In this document: piece by piece, positions 1-7,078 of the stretch | Layout of the letters: every line of letters begins with the position of its first letter | Position numbering within the stretch: position 1 is the stretch's first letter | Source of the DNA: a virus | Strand: one strand, 5' to 3' | IMG/VR virus record: IMGVR_UViG_3300006844_000014 | Span: 1 to 51,710 of that record | DNA: 51,710 nucleotides | Notes under the pieces: model-generated | What the model was told of the DNA's origin: nothing | Databases searched by the model: none | The model's input: only the letters and a program-made list of their open reading frames with translations | Position numbers and translations under genes: made by a program

Positions 1-875
1 CGCGGCTCGTCCTCGGGGAACTCGAGCGTCCGGCAGTGCGACGCCCAGTCGTGCCGGATCACCGCGAACGGGTCGCCGCCGACCGGGAAGTCTCCCTCGC
101 ACTTGGACTGGAAGAGCGCGGAATCCTCACCCCACTTGCCGCGCCGCTCGTCCACCCAGCGGCGCGACACCAGGTTCTCGAGCAGGCTGCGCGAGACGAC
201 CTCGCCGGTGAACGCCGGCGTGTTCCGGTACGAGATGTGAATGACGTGCCACTCACTGCCCGGCCGGCAGACCTCCTCGAACTCGCCGGGTCCGTCCGGA
301 TTCCCGATGGCCAGCTGGCGCGCGTACTCGTTCGAGGCCAGCGACGAACCCTCGTCCCACAGGTTCTTCGGGATGCCGTACGCCTCGTCGTAGACGACCA
401 GCAGGTACTTCGCGTGGATGCCCTGGAAGGCGGCCTCCTCGTGCTCCGGCGGCTTGCGCCCGAGCGCCACGAGCTCACGACCGATGTACCAGTCGCGCAG
501 GTTGCACTGGCCGCGCAGTCCGAGGCGCCGGTGCATCCGCCCGATCTCGTTCCACAGGACGGCGTCGACCTGCTTCGACGTCGGCGCGGTTGTGATCACG
601 CGCGCCAGCCCCGGCGGGTGAACGTCCAGCCACCAGCAGGTCAGTGCGGCAGACACATAACTCTTGCCAGCGCTGTGGCACGACTTGACCGCCGTGTTGG
701 GGTGGTCGCGAACGGACTCCATGATCTCTGCCTGCTTGGACCAGATCTCCATGCCGCCCCGCTCGCGCGCCCAGGCGACCGGGTCGTGCCGCCAGCGCAG
801 CTGCGGCGGGTCGACCAGGTCCGCGGCCGCGGAGTACGGACTCGCGGCGCCGGTGGTGAGGTCGCGCGTCGTCAC
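1..875 (-). CDS. terL: Terminase large subunit, 3' end outside window
   Basis: ATPase-nuclease motor that drives phage DNA packaging into the prohead. The frame stays open from a GTG at 875 to the left edge, so about 291 N-terminal residues are visible and the nuclease domain lies outside. A Walker A-like loop (SCHSAGKS, around residues 65-72), the following APTSKQ segment, and a Walker B-like strand (LLVVYDEA, around 158-165) support the assignment. The start codon overlaps the TGA of the kinase-like gene upstream (GTGA), which suggests coupled translation. The absence of a stop is explained by the window edge, not by a frameshift. Family assignment is by motif reading only. Confidence 0.85.
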   Translation of the reverse strand, partial: MTTRDLTTGAASPYSAAADLVDPPQLRWRHDPVAWARERGGMEIWSKQAEIMESVRDHPNTAVKSCHSAGKSYVSAALTCWWLDVHPPGLARVITTAPTSKQVDAVLWNEIGRMHRRLGLRGQCNLRDWYIGRELVALGRKPPEHEEAAFQGIHAKYLLVVYDEAYGIPKNLWDEGSSLASNEYARQLAIGNPDGPGEFEEVCRPGSEWHVIHISYRNTPAFTGEVVSRSLLENLVSRRWVDERRGKWGEDSALFQSKCEGDFPVGGDPFAVIRHDWASHCRTLEFPEDEP

Positions 876-1360
876 CGTCTCACCGCCCCGGACCGGTCGT
901 GCGGACAGCCGTTCCAGTTCATGTCGTAGTCCACCAGGACGAGTCGGCCGTTCAGTCGCCCCAGGTTGTCGTGCTTCAGGTCACCAGGACAGACCGGCAG
1001 GTCAAGCTGCGCCACCCAGCGCTGGGTGGCCTCGTCGAAGCGGGTGTCGTCCTCCTCGGCCGGCGCGCACCGCGGGTAGACGTTGACGATCCCGCCGAGC
1101 CACGAGTGCAGTACCGGGCACAGCGCGTCCTCAACCGGCGAGTTGCGCGACCACGTCGCCTCGGACTGGTTCGCCAGGACACCCCGGCACAAACCCCACA
1201 GGAGATCGGCCATACCGCGGCGCTCACGCCGCCCGTCGCGCATCCGGTACCGGCGCAGTCGCGGGACCTTGACAGCGTACCGGCGCGTCAGCAGCACGGT
1301 GCGCGTCACACCTCGTCGGATCGTCAGTCGCCCTCGCAGCACGGTGTCATCATACAACAC
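872..1360 (-). CDS. Small protein-kinase-like protein
   Basis: Encodes 162 residues with what look like minimal protein-kinase landmarks. There is a VAIK-like lysine (YAVKVPR, about residue 30), a catalytic-loop-like GDLKHDN segment near residue 133, and a DFG-like VDYD about 12 residues later. It is far shorter than a normal Ser/Thr kinase (about 250 residues), so it may be a degenerate or minimal phosphotransferase. Substrate unknown. It lies directly upstream of terL and overlaps its start. The chosen GTG at 1360 follows GGGGGAGG at about six bases, but that Shine-Dalgarno lies in the 3' arm of a strong hairpin. A start further in (GTG at 1342) is possible. Kinase activity is inference. 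Confidence 0.6.
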   Translation of the reverse strand: MLYDDTVLRGRLTIRRGVTRTVLLTRRYAVKVPRLRRYRMRDGRRERRGMADLLWGLCRGVLANQSEATWSRNSPVEDALCPVLHSWLGGIVNVYPRCAPAEEDDTRFDEATQRWVAQLDLPVCPGDLKHDNLGRLNGRLVLVDYDMNWNGCPHDRSGAVRR

Positions 1361-1393
1361 GCGGCGCCTCCCCCCACCCGGGGGAGGCGCCGC
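1361..1393 (-). terminator. Hairpin terminator that also holds the next gene's RBS
   Basis: Perfect inverted repeat: 14 bp arms and a 5-base loop. It lies 16 bases past the stop of the Ig-like gene. On the minus strand it is followed by T-containing GTGTTGT and immediately by the GTG of the kinase-like gene, so the Shine-Dalgarno is inside the stem. Confidence 0.75.
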
Positions 1394-1409
1394 GTCGAGA
1401 GGATCAGCC

Positions 1410-1928
1410 CTACGGAGTCGGAGGCTCGTCGGGGGTGACCTCCTCCTCGGGTCCCACCGAGATCGAGACCGCGAAGATCTCCGCGTCTCCCGGGACCACC
1501 TCGAGTGTCAGGACGTCCGTACCGGTGCGACCGGTAGGTGTGTGCGTGGCCGTCGCCGTGACCTGCGCCGTGCCGAGCGCGCCGGTCGCCGCCGCGACGG
1601 CCGTGCCGTCGCCGTTGTCCGTCAGGTTGATGAGCGACGGGTCGTCGACCGTGTAGGCCACGGTCACGTCCGCCGGGTCGAAGGTGGTGGGGTTGCCGAC
1701 CTCGTCCGTGGCGGACGGGGTCGCGGTCAGTGTGACCTTCTTGTCGGCGTGGATCTGCGCCACCGTGGCTTCCCTTCGTGTCGGGGGCTGTGACGGCTTC
1801 GGTCCGATCACCCTGTCCGCCGAGGTCGTCTCGACCGGGGCCCCGATGTGCCACACGAGGCGTGGCGGCCGGTGTCCCTTGACGAACAGGTTGAAGGAGG
1901 CGACGACGTCACCGAGGTCAACGTGCAC
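1410..1928 (-). CDS. Ig-like domain protein, probable virion decoration
   Basis: 172 residues. The C-terminal two thirds (from about residue 56) have alternating hydrophobic strands and the ADVTVAYT, GTAVAAAT and GTAQVTATAT patterns of bacterial Ig-like (Big_2 type) domains, which decorate phage capsids and tails. The tail is acidic and proline-rich. GTG at 1928 has GGGAGA upstream. A second in-frame GTG at 1763 has AAGGGAAG at a good distance, so a shorter 117-residue protein made only of the Ig domain is possible. It forms a single-gene unit with its own promoter (about 1974) and terminator (1361-1393). Role as decoration protein is inference. Confidence 0.65.
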   Translation of the reverse strand: MHVDLGDVVASFNLFVKGHRPPRLVWHIGAPVETTSADRVIGPKPSQPPTRREATVAQIHADKKVTLTATPSATDEVGNPTTFDPADVTVAYTVDDPSLINLTDNGDGTAVAAATGALGTAQVTATATHTPTGRTGTDVLTLEVVPGDAEIFAVSISVGPEEEVTPDEPPTP

Positions 1929-1973
1929 GCGGTCTCCCGGTGTGGTGCCGTCCCGTGTTGCCTGTCACGATCC

Positions 1974-1983
1974 ACACTACCAG
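1974..1983 (-). promoter_or_regulatory. Extended -10 promoter (CTGGTAGTGT)
   Basis: Minus-strand TGGTAGTGT matches the TG-N-TANNNT pattern found upstream of many units here. It lies 46 bases upstream of the GTG at 1928. No clear -35. Confidence 0.5.
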
Positions 1984-1999
1984 CCCCGGTCACCCGCCG

Positions 2000-2305
2000 C
2001 TAGGCGTCCCGCCCGAAGGCGCCGTCCCGCGCCCGGCGCAGGATCTGGATGAGTTCGTTGAGCTGGCGGCGCCTTGTGATGTTGGCGAACCAGCCGTCGT
2101 AGTGCGGTTGCGCCGGCGGCTTCCAGGCTGCCCGGAGCTTCTCCGGGTCGATTCTCGGCATGGCCGCACGCTCCAGCCACTCGTTGACCATCGCGATCAC
2201 GGCGTCGAAGCCGTCGTCACGCACCGAGCCGAGCTGCACGACGTCCTCTCCCCACTGGACGACGACGTCACTCTTGTCATCTCCGTACACGGTCTCCTTC
2301 GGCAT
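2000..2305 (-). CDS. Hypothetical protein, 101 aa
   Basis: Not recognised. Start ATG at 2305 has GGGAG six bases upstream; the in-frame ATG at 2317 has none. The protein begins MPKETVYGDD and has a basic C-terminal segment (ITRRRQLNELIQILRRAR) likely to be helical. It is a monocistronic unit: promoter at 2351-2360 and a terminator just upstream of that promoter separate it from the preceding gene. Confidence 0.7.
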   Translation of the reverse strand: MPKETVYGDDKSDVVVQWGEDVVQLGSVRDDGFDAVIAMVNEWLERAAMPRIDPEKLRAAWKPPAQPHYDGWFANITRRRQLNELIQILRRARDGAFGRDA

Positions 2306-2350
2306 CGCATCTCCCATCTCGGGTGGTTGGCGGGCCTCGCCGCCGTCCAG

Positions 2351-2360
2351 ACCGTACCAG
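2351..2360 (-). promoter_or_regulatory. Extended -10 promoter (CTGGTACGGT)
   Basis: TG-G-TACGGT on the minus strand, 46 bases upstream of the ATG at 2305 and immediately downstream of the preceding terminator. The same ten bases occur on the plus strand upstream of the DUF932-like gene near 48,830. Confidence 0.6.
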
Positions 2361-2371
2361 GCAGACGTGAA

Positions 2372-2404
2372 GAGGCGCCCGGTCTGGGTGAGACCGGGCG
2401 CCTC
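2372..2404 (-). terminator. Hairpin terminator
   Basis: Perfect 14 bp inverted repeat (arms 2372-2385 and 2391-2404, 5-base loop), 18 bases past the stop of the gene at 2422-2859. Confidence 0.75.
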
Positions 2405-2421
2405 GAGGTGCGGTTGTGTGC

Positions 2422-2859
2422 CTACCGGTGGTTGCGCGCCGTCTTCCGGCAGATGATCTTTCCCTCGGTCCAGCGGAGGTTGACGTCGGCAACCTCACCC
2501 GTGTCCAGGTTTGTGATCTTGCAGGCGATGAAGCCGGCGTCCCTGTCCGCGTATCCCTGCACCTGCGACACGTGAATCTGAATGTCGTCGACGCGCGTTC
2601 CGGTGACGATCTTCCTCCAGCCGGTGCGTGTGAACGCCATGTCCAGGGGAGCGGCGGGCGAGAGGTTCACTCCGTTGTGCTCGGCGTGCACCGTCACGGC
2701 CTTGGTGCGCGGCAGCGGAGAGATGTCCACGGTCAACTCGTAACGCCGGGGCTCGCCGTCACGCTCCCGGCGAACCCGGTCGCCGCTCGCGACCGCGGCC
2801 GCGATCGTCAGCACCATCGCGATCACCAGGATGGTTCCGTAGATCTTCACTTTCGTCAC
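2422..2859 (-). CDS. Membrane-anchored MmpS-like protein
   Basis: 145 residues. An N-terminal signal-anchor helix (residues about 5-22) is followed by a beta-rich extracytoplasmic domain with two conserved cysteines (FIACKI and KIICRK). It resembles the actinobacterial MmpS fold in layout only. It looks paralogous to the gene at 5309-5785: both read R-Y-x-V/L, then NGV, then IACxI and a final Cys. Start GTG at 2859 has GGACGGAG seven bases away. An upstream in-frame ATG at 2898 overlaps the promoter and is unlikely. It is probably exposed on the outer face of the host membrane; function unknown. Confidence 0.65.
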   Translation of the reverse strand: MTKVKIYGTILVIAMVLTIAAAVASGDRVRRERDGEPRRYELTVDISPLPRTKAVTVHAEHNGVNLSPAAPLDMAFTRTGWRKIVTGTRVDDIQIHVSQVQGYADRDAGFIACKITNLDTGEVADVNLRWTEGKIICRKTARNHR

Positions 2860-2897
2860 TCGGTCACTCCGTCCCTCGGCGGGTTTAGCTACCTCCA

Positions 2898-2926
2898 ACT
2901 ATATCTCATATGATGACACCGTGCAA
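2898..2926 (-). promoter_or_regulatory. Sigma-70-type promoter TTGCAC-N17-TATAGT
   Basis: On the minus strand TTGCAC (2921-2926) and TATAGT (2898-2903) are separated by exactly 17 bases. It drives the gene starting at 2859. The same -35 at the same spacing recurs at 10,071 and 48,811. Confidence 0.65.
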
Positions 2927-2939
2927 TCGCACCACGGTA

Positions 2940-3134
2940 CTACGACTGCGGCCGGGACGCCGTGCTCGGAAGCTGCGAGTACCCGGGACCGTCGCACGTC
3001 GGGCAGTACTTGCACGGGATCCGACCAAGCGGCGAGACGGCCGAGCCGCCGGGCAGGTGGTGCCGCGGTCCGACGCGGCACATGCTGCAGACGTCGGTGA
3101 AGATCTGCGCGGGTGTGTTCAGCGCGTCACTCAC
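2940..3134 (-). CDS. Zinc-ribbon-like small protein, 64 aa
   Basis: Not assigned to a family. Two CxxC knuckles are visible (CSMC and CKYCPTC), spaced like a zinc ribbon. The GTG at 3134 overlaps the TGA of the upstream gene by four bases, so the two are translationally coupled. The sequence between the knuckles is basic, which would suit nucleic-acid binding. Confidence 0.65.
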   Translation of the reverse strand: MSDALNTPAQIFTDVCSMCRVGPRHHLPGGSAVSPLGRIPCKYCPTCDGPGYSQLPSTASRPQS

Positions 3135-3382
3135 AGGCTCCACCACCTTCCGAGCTCGTAGTGCGCGACCAGCCAGTCGCGCGCCCTCTCCCAGGTGGCG
3201 CACCAGTGCCGGATCGTCCAGACGCCGTGCGTGCCGACCTCCACGAAGAACATGACGACCCACCGGCGATCCTCGTAGATCCACTCACCGTCACGCAGGC
3301 GCTGGATGCGCCACGGCGACCGGGGGAGTGGCCGGTCGTGCGGGTGAGGTGCGTAGCTCGGTGCCGGTGCCTGAATGCTCAC
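3131..3382 (-). CDS. Hypothetical protein, 83 aa
   Basis: No family recognised. Rich in Trp and Arg (WVVMFFVEVG, WCATWERARDWLVAHYELG), a small alpha/beta protein by appearance. GTG at 3382 has AGGAGGA seven bases upstream. First gene of a two-gene unit with 2940-3134, read from the promoter at 3401-3410. Confidence 0.65.
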   Translation of the reverse strand: MSIQAPAPSYAPHPHDRPLPRSPWRIQRLRDGEWIYEDRRWVVMFFVEVGTHGVWTIRHWCATWERARDWLVAHYELGRWWSL

Positions 3383-3400
3383 TTCGTCCTCCTCGGGTCA

Positions 3401-3410
3401 ACTCTACCAA
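3401..3410 (-). promoter_or_regulatory. Extended -10 promoter (TTGGTAGAGT)
   Basis: TG-G-TAGAGT on the minus strand, 18 bases upstream of the GTG at 3382, giving a short leader that contains the Shine-Dalgarno. Confidence 0.55.
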
Positions 3411-3416
3411 GCGAAA

Positions 3417-3448
3417 GGGCGCCCGCGACCTCACGGTCGCGGACGCCC
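3417..3448 (-). terminator. Hairpin terminator
   Basis: 8 bp CCGCGACC stem with TCAC loop, extended by one mismatch and five further pairs. It lies just past the stop at 3464 and is followed by CTTTC on the minus strand. Confidence 0.65.
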
Positions 3449-3463
3449 CGCGTGCGCCGCGCG

Positions 3464-3667
3464 CTAGCTGCCGTCGGTGTCGATCACGAGTCCCGGCGAG
3501 ACCTGGAAGCCGAGCGACCCGTCGGTCAGGTCGATCGCCAGTCCACCCCCGATCCCGATAGCCGGGTCACCGGACGTCGTCGGCGACACACTTCCGACGT
3601 TCGACCTCTCATCCCGGCAGGCCGGGTCCGGACAGTTGTGCCGGCTATGCGTTCGGCAGTTGTTCAT
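3464..3667 (-). CDS. Hypothetical small protein with N-terminal Cys cluster, 67 aa
   Basis: Unrecognised. Begins MNNCRTHSRHNCPDPACRDE, a Cys/His cluster that could bind zinc. The C-terminal half is Gly-rich and hydrophobic (GIGGGLAIDLTDGS). ATG at 3667 is preceded by AGGAAG. Sits immediately downstream of the SPFH lipoprotein gene, 17 bases from its stop. Confidence 0.6.
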   Translation of the reverse strand: MNNCRTHSRHNCPDPACRDERSNVGSVSPTTSGDPAIGIGGGLAIDLTDGSLGFQVSPGLVIDTDGS

Positions 3668-3684
3668 CTCGACGCTTCCTCTCC

Positions 3685-4614
3685 CTACTTGGCCTGGACG
3701 ATAGTGCCGCCCGAGCTTCCGAGGATGATCGTGCAGTTGGGGTTCTTGGCGCAGGCCTCCACCTTGGCGAGCTCGATCTTAGCCTTCTCCAGCTCGATCC
3801 ACGCCTGGTTCTGGTACAGCGCCGACTGGGCAGCCGCGGCGCGGACCTTACCCTCCGCCTCGGCGACCGCCGCGGCGGCCTTCTCGATCGCGGCCTGCTT
3901 CTCGTTGCGGGCTGCCTGGATACCCGGGTCGGTGTAGTCGACGTCCTTGACCAACACCTGGACGGGCGGGCACTTACCGGACGCGCGGTCGAAGGTCGGA
4001 CCGCAGAAGAAGTCCGCACCCACGAGGCGCTTCAGCTCGACCTGGAAGGCGTCCGAGACCTTAGTCTGGACGTCCGCTAGGACCGTGCCGGCAACCAACG
4101 GGTCGGCGTTGTAGCCGCGAACCACGTTGCGGAGTGCGGTCTCCAGCGCCGGAACGACGGTGGCGTAGAGCATGTTCTTCCAGCCCTCATCGGTGTCCGC
4201 GGCGTACCGGCGGCCGATGCGCTCCCACCACTGAACGGCGGGGCTGTCCTTGCCGCTGGCGCAGCTTGTGTTGAGCATGAAGTTCGTCTGGCTCCAGACG
4301 TTGACCTGAACGCCGGACGGCTGGTCCTTCTCCGGGGCCGACTGGACGGTGACCGGCTTGTCCGTGTCACCACCCTTCGCCGCGATGTTCCACGTCCGCA
4401 GGTTGGTCGGCAGCCACACGATTGAGTTGTTCGCCAGCCAGTCGTCCGATGAACCGGGCTCGACGCAGTGGCCGAACTTGTACCCGTCGCTCTGTCCCTC
4501 CATGTAGTACAGGCCCACCTGGTCCGGCGGGGCGATCTCCGAGCACGCGGTGCCCGCGACCGCCACCGCCAGAAGTGCCGCGGCCGTGACCGCAACCCGT
4601 GTGAACTTACGCAC
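3685..4614 (-). CDS. SPFH/band-7-like membrane lipoprotein
   Basis: 309 residues. Positively charged N-terminus, hydrophobic stretch (AALLAVAVAG) and a lipobox-like GTAC at residues 21-24 predict a lipoprotein outside the membrane. The C-terminal third is an Ala/Glu/Lys-rich helix (about residues 215-285), typical of SPFH/prohibitin/band-7 proteins. Three or four cysteines punctuate the middle. Such genes recur in actinophages; role unknown, possibly membrane remodelling or superinfection control. GTG at 4614 overlaps the TAA of the upstream gene. An ATG at 4635 is possible but weaker. Confidence 0.7.
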   Translation of the reverse strand: MRKFTRVAVTAAALLAVAVAGTACSEIAPPDQVGLYYMEGQSDGYKFGHCVEPGSSDDWLANNSIVWLPTNLRTWNIAAKGGDTDKPVTVQSAPEKDQPSGVQVNVWSQTNFMLNTSCASGKDSPAVQWWERIGRRYAADTDEGWKNMLYATVVPALETALRNVVRGYNADPLVAGTVLADVQTKVSDAFQVELKRLVGADFFCGPTFDRASGKCPPVQVLVKDVDYTDPGIQAARNEKQAAIEKAAAAVAEAEGKVRAAAAQSALYQNQAWIELEKAKIELAKVEACAKNPNCTIILGSSGGTIVQAK

Positions 4615-4921
4615 CTGTTCCCCACTTCTTGTCATCGTAGTCTCGCAGCCAGGCCGTGACGGCCCGCCTGGTCTTCTCGGAGAGGTAGTCGACCGACTCG
4701 ACCAGCGGGTCGCCGGTCCCGATGCCGCGCATGATGTGCGCGGCCTCGTCGAGTGTGTTGATGAGTGCCAGCTCCTGCGTGCGGTTCAGGTCGCCGCGCG
4801 TCGCGCGGCCGGCCCGGACGTCCTCACGCCGGGCCGTGTGACGACTGCGGTAGATGCCCCAGGCGGTGCCGATCAGCGCCAGAACGACGACGACACCGCC
4901 AATGATCGCTACCCTACCCAC
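4607..4921 (-). CDS. Small membrane protein, 104 aa
   Basis: One N-terminal transmembrane helix (VAIIGGVVVVLALIGTAWGI) followed by a basic cytoplasmic stretch and an acidic helical tail ending DYDDKKWG. GTG at 4921 has GAGG five bases upstream. Stop overlaps the start of the SPFH lipoprotein gene, so the two membrane proteins are made together and may interact. No family recognised. Confidence 0.65.
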   Translation of the reverse strand: MGRVAIIGGVVVVLALIGTAWGIYRSRHTARREDVRAGRATRGDLNRTQELALINTLDEAAHIMRGIGTGDPLVESVDYLSEKTRRAVTAWLRDYDDKKWGTGA

Positions 4922-4971
4922 GTCTGCCTCACTCGGTTTCTCCTCGGGTCGATGTGTCTCTTATAAAGAAT

Positions 4972-4981
4972 AATGTACCAG
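4972..4981 (-). promoter_or_regulatory. Extended -10 promoter (CTGGTACATT)
   Basis: TG-G-TACATT on the minus strand, 50 bases upstream of the GTG at 4921. The identical ten bases occur on the plus strand at 24,575. A TTGACA lies 8 bases upstream of this hexamer and 18 bases from a second candidate -10 (TTTATA, about 4961), so two overlapping promoters are possible. Confidence 0.6.
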
Positions 4982-4996
4982 GCTGTGTCAAACCAC

Positions 4997-5299
4997 TCAC
5001 GGGTGCGCGTAGCCGTCGCAGTAGCAGTCGACGATCCGGCACAGCTCGCGCGGTGACGACGGTAGCGGTGTCTCGCGCGTCTCCGTGTTTGCCTGCGCGC
5101 CGGCCTCCCGCAGCTCGCGGTCGACACTGGCCAGCGCGACCCGCAGGAGCACGCGCCGGATGTGCAGGTCGATGAGCTCGGGTTCCCGGCGCGGCCCCGG
5201 GAACGGCTTCCCGTCCGTCAGGTTGACGATCTCCCCGCCGGTGCGGTTGACGTACCACAACTGCGGTCCGCCACCCATCCTGATCGTAAAGTCACTCAC
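4997..5299 (-). CDS. Hypothetical protein, 100 aa
   Basis: Unrecognised. Two beta-strand-like segments at the N-terminus, then an amphipathic basic helix (LIDLHIRRVLLRVALASV) and a C-terminal Cys pair (CRIVDCYC). GTG at 5299 follows GAGAGAG. Last gene of the overlapping operon that extends rightward to about 9980. Confidence 0.65.
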   Translation of the reverse strand: MSDFTIRMGGGPQLWYVNRTGGEIVNLTDGKPFPGPRREPELIDLHIRRVLLRVALASVDRELREAGAQANTETRETPLPSSPRELCRIVDCYCDGYAHP

Positions 5300-5308
5300 G
5301 CTCTCTCC

Positions 5309-5785
5309 TCACGGATTTCCCGGGTGACGCGGGTTCACCCTGTGCCAGAACCTGTGGTTCATCCAGCAGTCGATCTCGCTGGCCTGGTCCGTCGTGCGCT
5401 CGGCCGAGTCGTAGACGGGCGCGACCGTGGGACTGGGTGTGCCGATGATCCGGCAGGCGATCCGCCCGGGCACGGTGCCGCGCGGCTGCCACACCGTGAC
5501 GCGAACGACGTCGTCGGCGCGGCCGTCGTACGTGTGTGTGTAGACACCGGTCGAGCCCGCTAGACCACCGGGTGGCGGCGGCAACACGTCGACTCCGTTG
5601 ATCTCTGTGTTCACCAGGATCGGCGGGTCGCGTGGCTGTGGCTCCCACGTCACGTAGACCGTGTACCGCCGGGGACTCGGGTCGTCGTTGATCATCAGGG
5701 CGCTGAAGCCAAGCACGCCGACCAGCGCCATGACCAGCGCGCCGATACCCACGCGCACTCCGACGCGCGCGCCTGTGTCACTCAC
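5309..5785 (-). CDS. Membrane-anchored MmpS-like protein, paralogue of 2422-2859
   Basis: 158 residues. N-terminal signal-anchor (residues about 10-32), then a beta-rich domain with RYTVYV, NGVDV, RIACRI and a closing Cys. It matches the gene at 2422-2859 in order and spacing of these elements. Proline-rich loop (DVLPPPPGG) in the middle. GTG at 5785 is preceded by GAGAGGAG. Probably displayed on the outer membrane face; function unknown. Confidence 0.65.
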   Translation of the reverse strand: MSDTGARVGVRVGIGALVMALVGVLGFSALMINDDPSPRRYTVYVTWEPQPRDPPILVNTEINGVDVLPPPPGGLAGSTGVYTHTYDGRADDVVRVTVWQPRGTVPGRIACRIIGTPSPTVAPVYDSAERTTDQASEIDCWMNHRFWHRVNPRHPGNP

Positions 5786-5797
5786 TCGTCACTCCTC

Positions 5798-6526
5798 TCA
5801 CTCTGGGTCACTCCTCTTCGCCACCGCGCCGCAGACGGAGCACGACGTCAGCAGCGACCCGGGCGTGTTGCACTCGACGCACCACCACGCCTGGGCCGTC
5901 ACCCGGACGATCTCGTCCAGGCTCTCCAGCGGCACCGGTGTGAAGTCCCACACGTCCACTCCGACGTTGATGTGCCGGTCCGCGGGCCGGACCTTCCACG
6001 CCTCGTGGACGTGGCCGTGCAGCATCCACATGTCCGGGCGCAGCGTCGGCCGCCACTCGGCGAAGCGGTCCTCGACGTCCGCCCGGCTCTCGCCGGCCAC
6101 CGGCAGGTGACACAGCTGGTACCGCGGTCTCCCGCCACCCGTGAGTGCCGCGTCCGGAATCATCGAGATGAACGCCGGAAACACCTGGAATCCGGCGGCC
6201 TCGTAGACCCGGGTGTCGGCCGGCCGGCGCCTGCGGTGGCCCGGCCAGCACCGGTCGTGGTTGCCCGGCACCAGGTACTTGGTACCGCGCAGTGTGGCGG
6301 CGATCGCCATGCTCTCGCGGAACGTACCGAGCGCCAGGTCGCCCAGGACGTAGACCCGGTCACGCTCGCCGACGACCGCGTTCCAGCGACGCACCAGCTC
6401 GTCGTTCATGTGGTCGACGTCCCGGAACGGACGCCCACACAGCTCGATGATTCGCGCGTGTCCAATGTGCAGGTCGGCGGTCAGCCACACCCGCGGCATC
6501 TCGTCGACGCCGGTGGTGTCAGTCAC
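5798..6526 (-). CDS. Metallophosphoesterase with C-terminal zinc ribbon
   Basis: 242 residues of the calcineurin-like phosphoesterase superfamily. All signature blocks are visible: DLHIGH (D-x-H, near residue 16), GD in VLGDLALG, GNHD (near 86) and GHVH (near 170), which bind two metal ions. The last 35 residues add CVEC...CSVC, a zinc ribbon uncommon in the family. It may hydrolyse phosphodiesters in nucleic acids or nucleotides; substrate not predictable. GTG at 6526 has AGGAGG at seven bases and overlaps the stop of the upstream small membrane protein. Confidence 0.85.
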   Translation of the reverse strand: MTDTTGVDEMPRVWLTADLHIGHARIIELCGRPFRDVDHMNDELVRRWNAVVGERDRVYVLGDLALGTFRESMAIAATLRGTKYLVPGNHDRCWPGHRRRRPADTRVYEAAGFQVFPAFISMIPDAALTGGGRPRYQLCHLPVAGESRADVEDRFAEWRPTLRPDMWMLHGHVHEAWKVRPADRHINVGVDVWDFTPVPLESLDEIVRVTAQAWWCVECNTPGSLLTSCSVCGAVAKRSDPE

Positions 6527-6690
6527 GTCAAACCTCCTACGATGCCTACTGCGAGTCCGTCGAGCGCGACGCCAACGGCGCCCAGGTAGATCCACGCCGG
6601 CAGCTCGATGTCATCGTCCACGAGTGTGCTAGCGAAGAACCTGAGGACGACCAGCGCTCGGTAGATGATGAGCGCGTCACGCCTGTGCAC
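6523..6690 (-). CDS. Small two-helix membrane protein, 55 aa
   Basis: Basic N-terminus followed by two hydrophobic segments (IIYRALVVLRFFAS and IYLGAVGVALDGLAVGIVGG) separated by an acidic DDDIE turn, i.e. a helical hairpin in the membrane. GTGA overlap with the metallophosphoesterase gene. It overlaps the end of the upstream gene by 14 bases. The start (GTG at 6690) has only a weak ribosome-binding site. No function proposed. Confidence 0.55.
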   Translation of the reverse strand: MHRRDALIIYRALVVLRFFASTLVDDDIELPAWIYLGAVGVALDGLAVGIVGGLT

Positions 6691-7078
6691 TCGGCAGCAC
6701 CCTCTCCCGGATCTCCTCACGTCGCTTCCGCCACGCCACCCATCGCCGCTTGGTCCGCTCCTGCTCCCGCTCGGAGTTGGTGATCTCCGCCAGGAGGTGG
6801 TGCGTGCAGTACGTCCCGGACGTGGCAACGCGCTCCCACCCGCCGGTCTTCCGCGACTCGAGCGCCGCCAGCAGCCAGGTGCTGCGCAGCCTGCACCGGA
6901 ACCTGTCCGTGCCGGTCGGCGGGTTGCGACGCCCGGGACCCCACGAGTACAGGGCGCGCACCGGAACCTCGGACCAGCGGATGCCCGCGCAGGGCACCCG
7001 CTCGTCGCCGAACAGCTCGTCGACGTACGGCAGGCTGCGCAGGAACGACATCCGCTCCTCGGTTGTGATCTCGGTCAT
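6677..7078 (-). CDS. Hypothetical protein, 133 aa
   Basis: No family recognised. N-terminal acidic helix, middle with spaced Cys/His (PCAG, RCRLRS, YCTHHLLAE) and a very basic C-terminal helix (ERTKRRWVAWRKRREEIRERV) that could bind nucleic acid. ATG at 7078 has GGAGGA at a good distance and overlaps the stop of the XRE gene (ATGA), so the two are co-translated. Confidence 0.65.
   Translation of the reverse strand: MTEITTEERMSFLRSLPYVDELFGDERVPCAGIRWSEVPVRALYSWGPGRRNPPTGTDRFRCRLRSTWLLAALESRKTGGWERVATSGTYCTHHLLAEITNSEREQERTKRRWVAWRKRREEIRERVLPSAQA

Noticed and set aside
36-929. A 297-codon rightward frame across the terminase region
   Set aside because: It is the shadow of the leftward terL frame, which has Walker motifs and a GTGA junction with the upstream gene.
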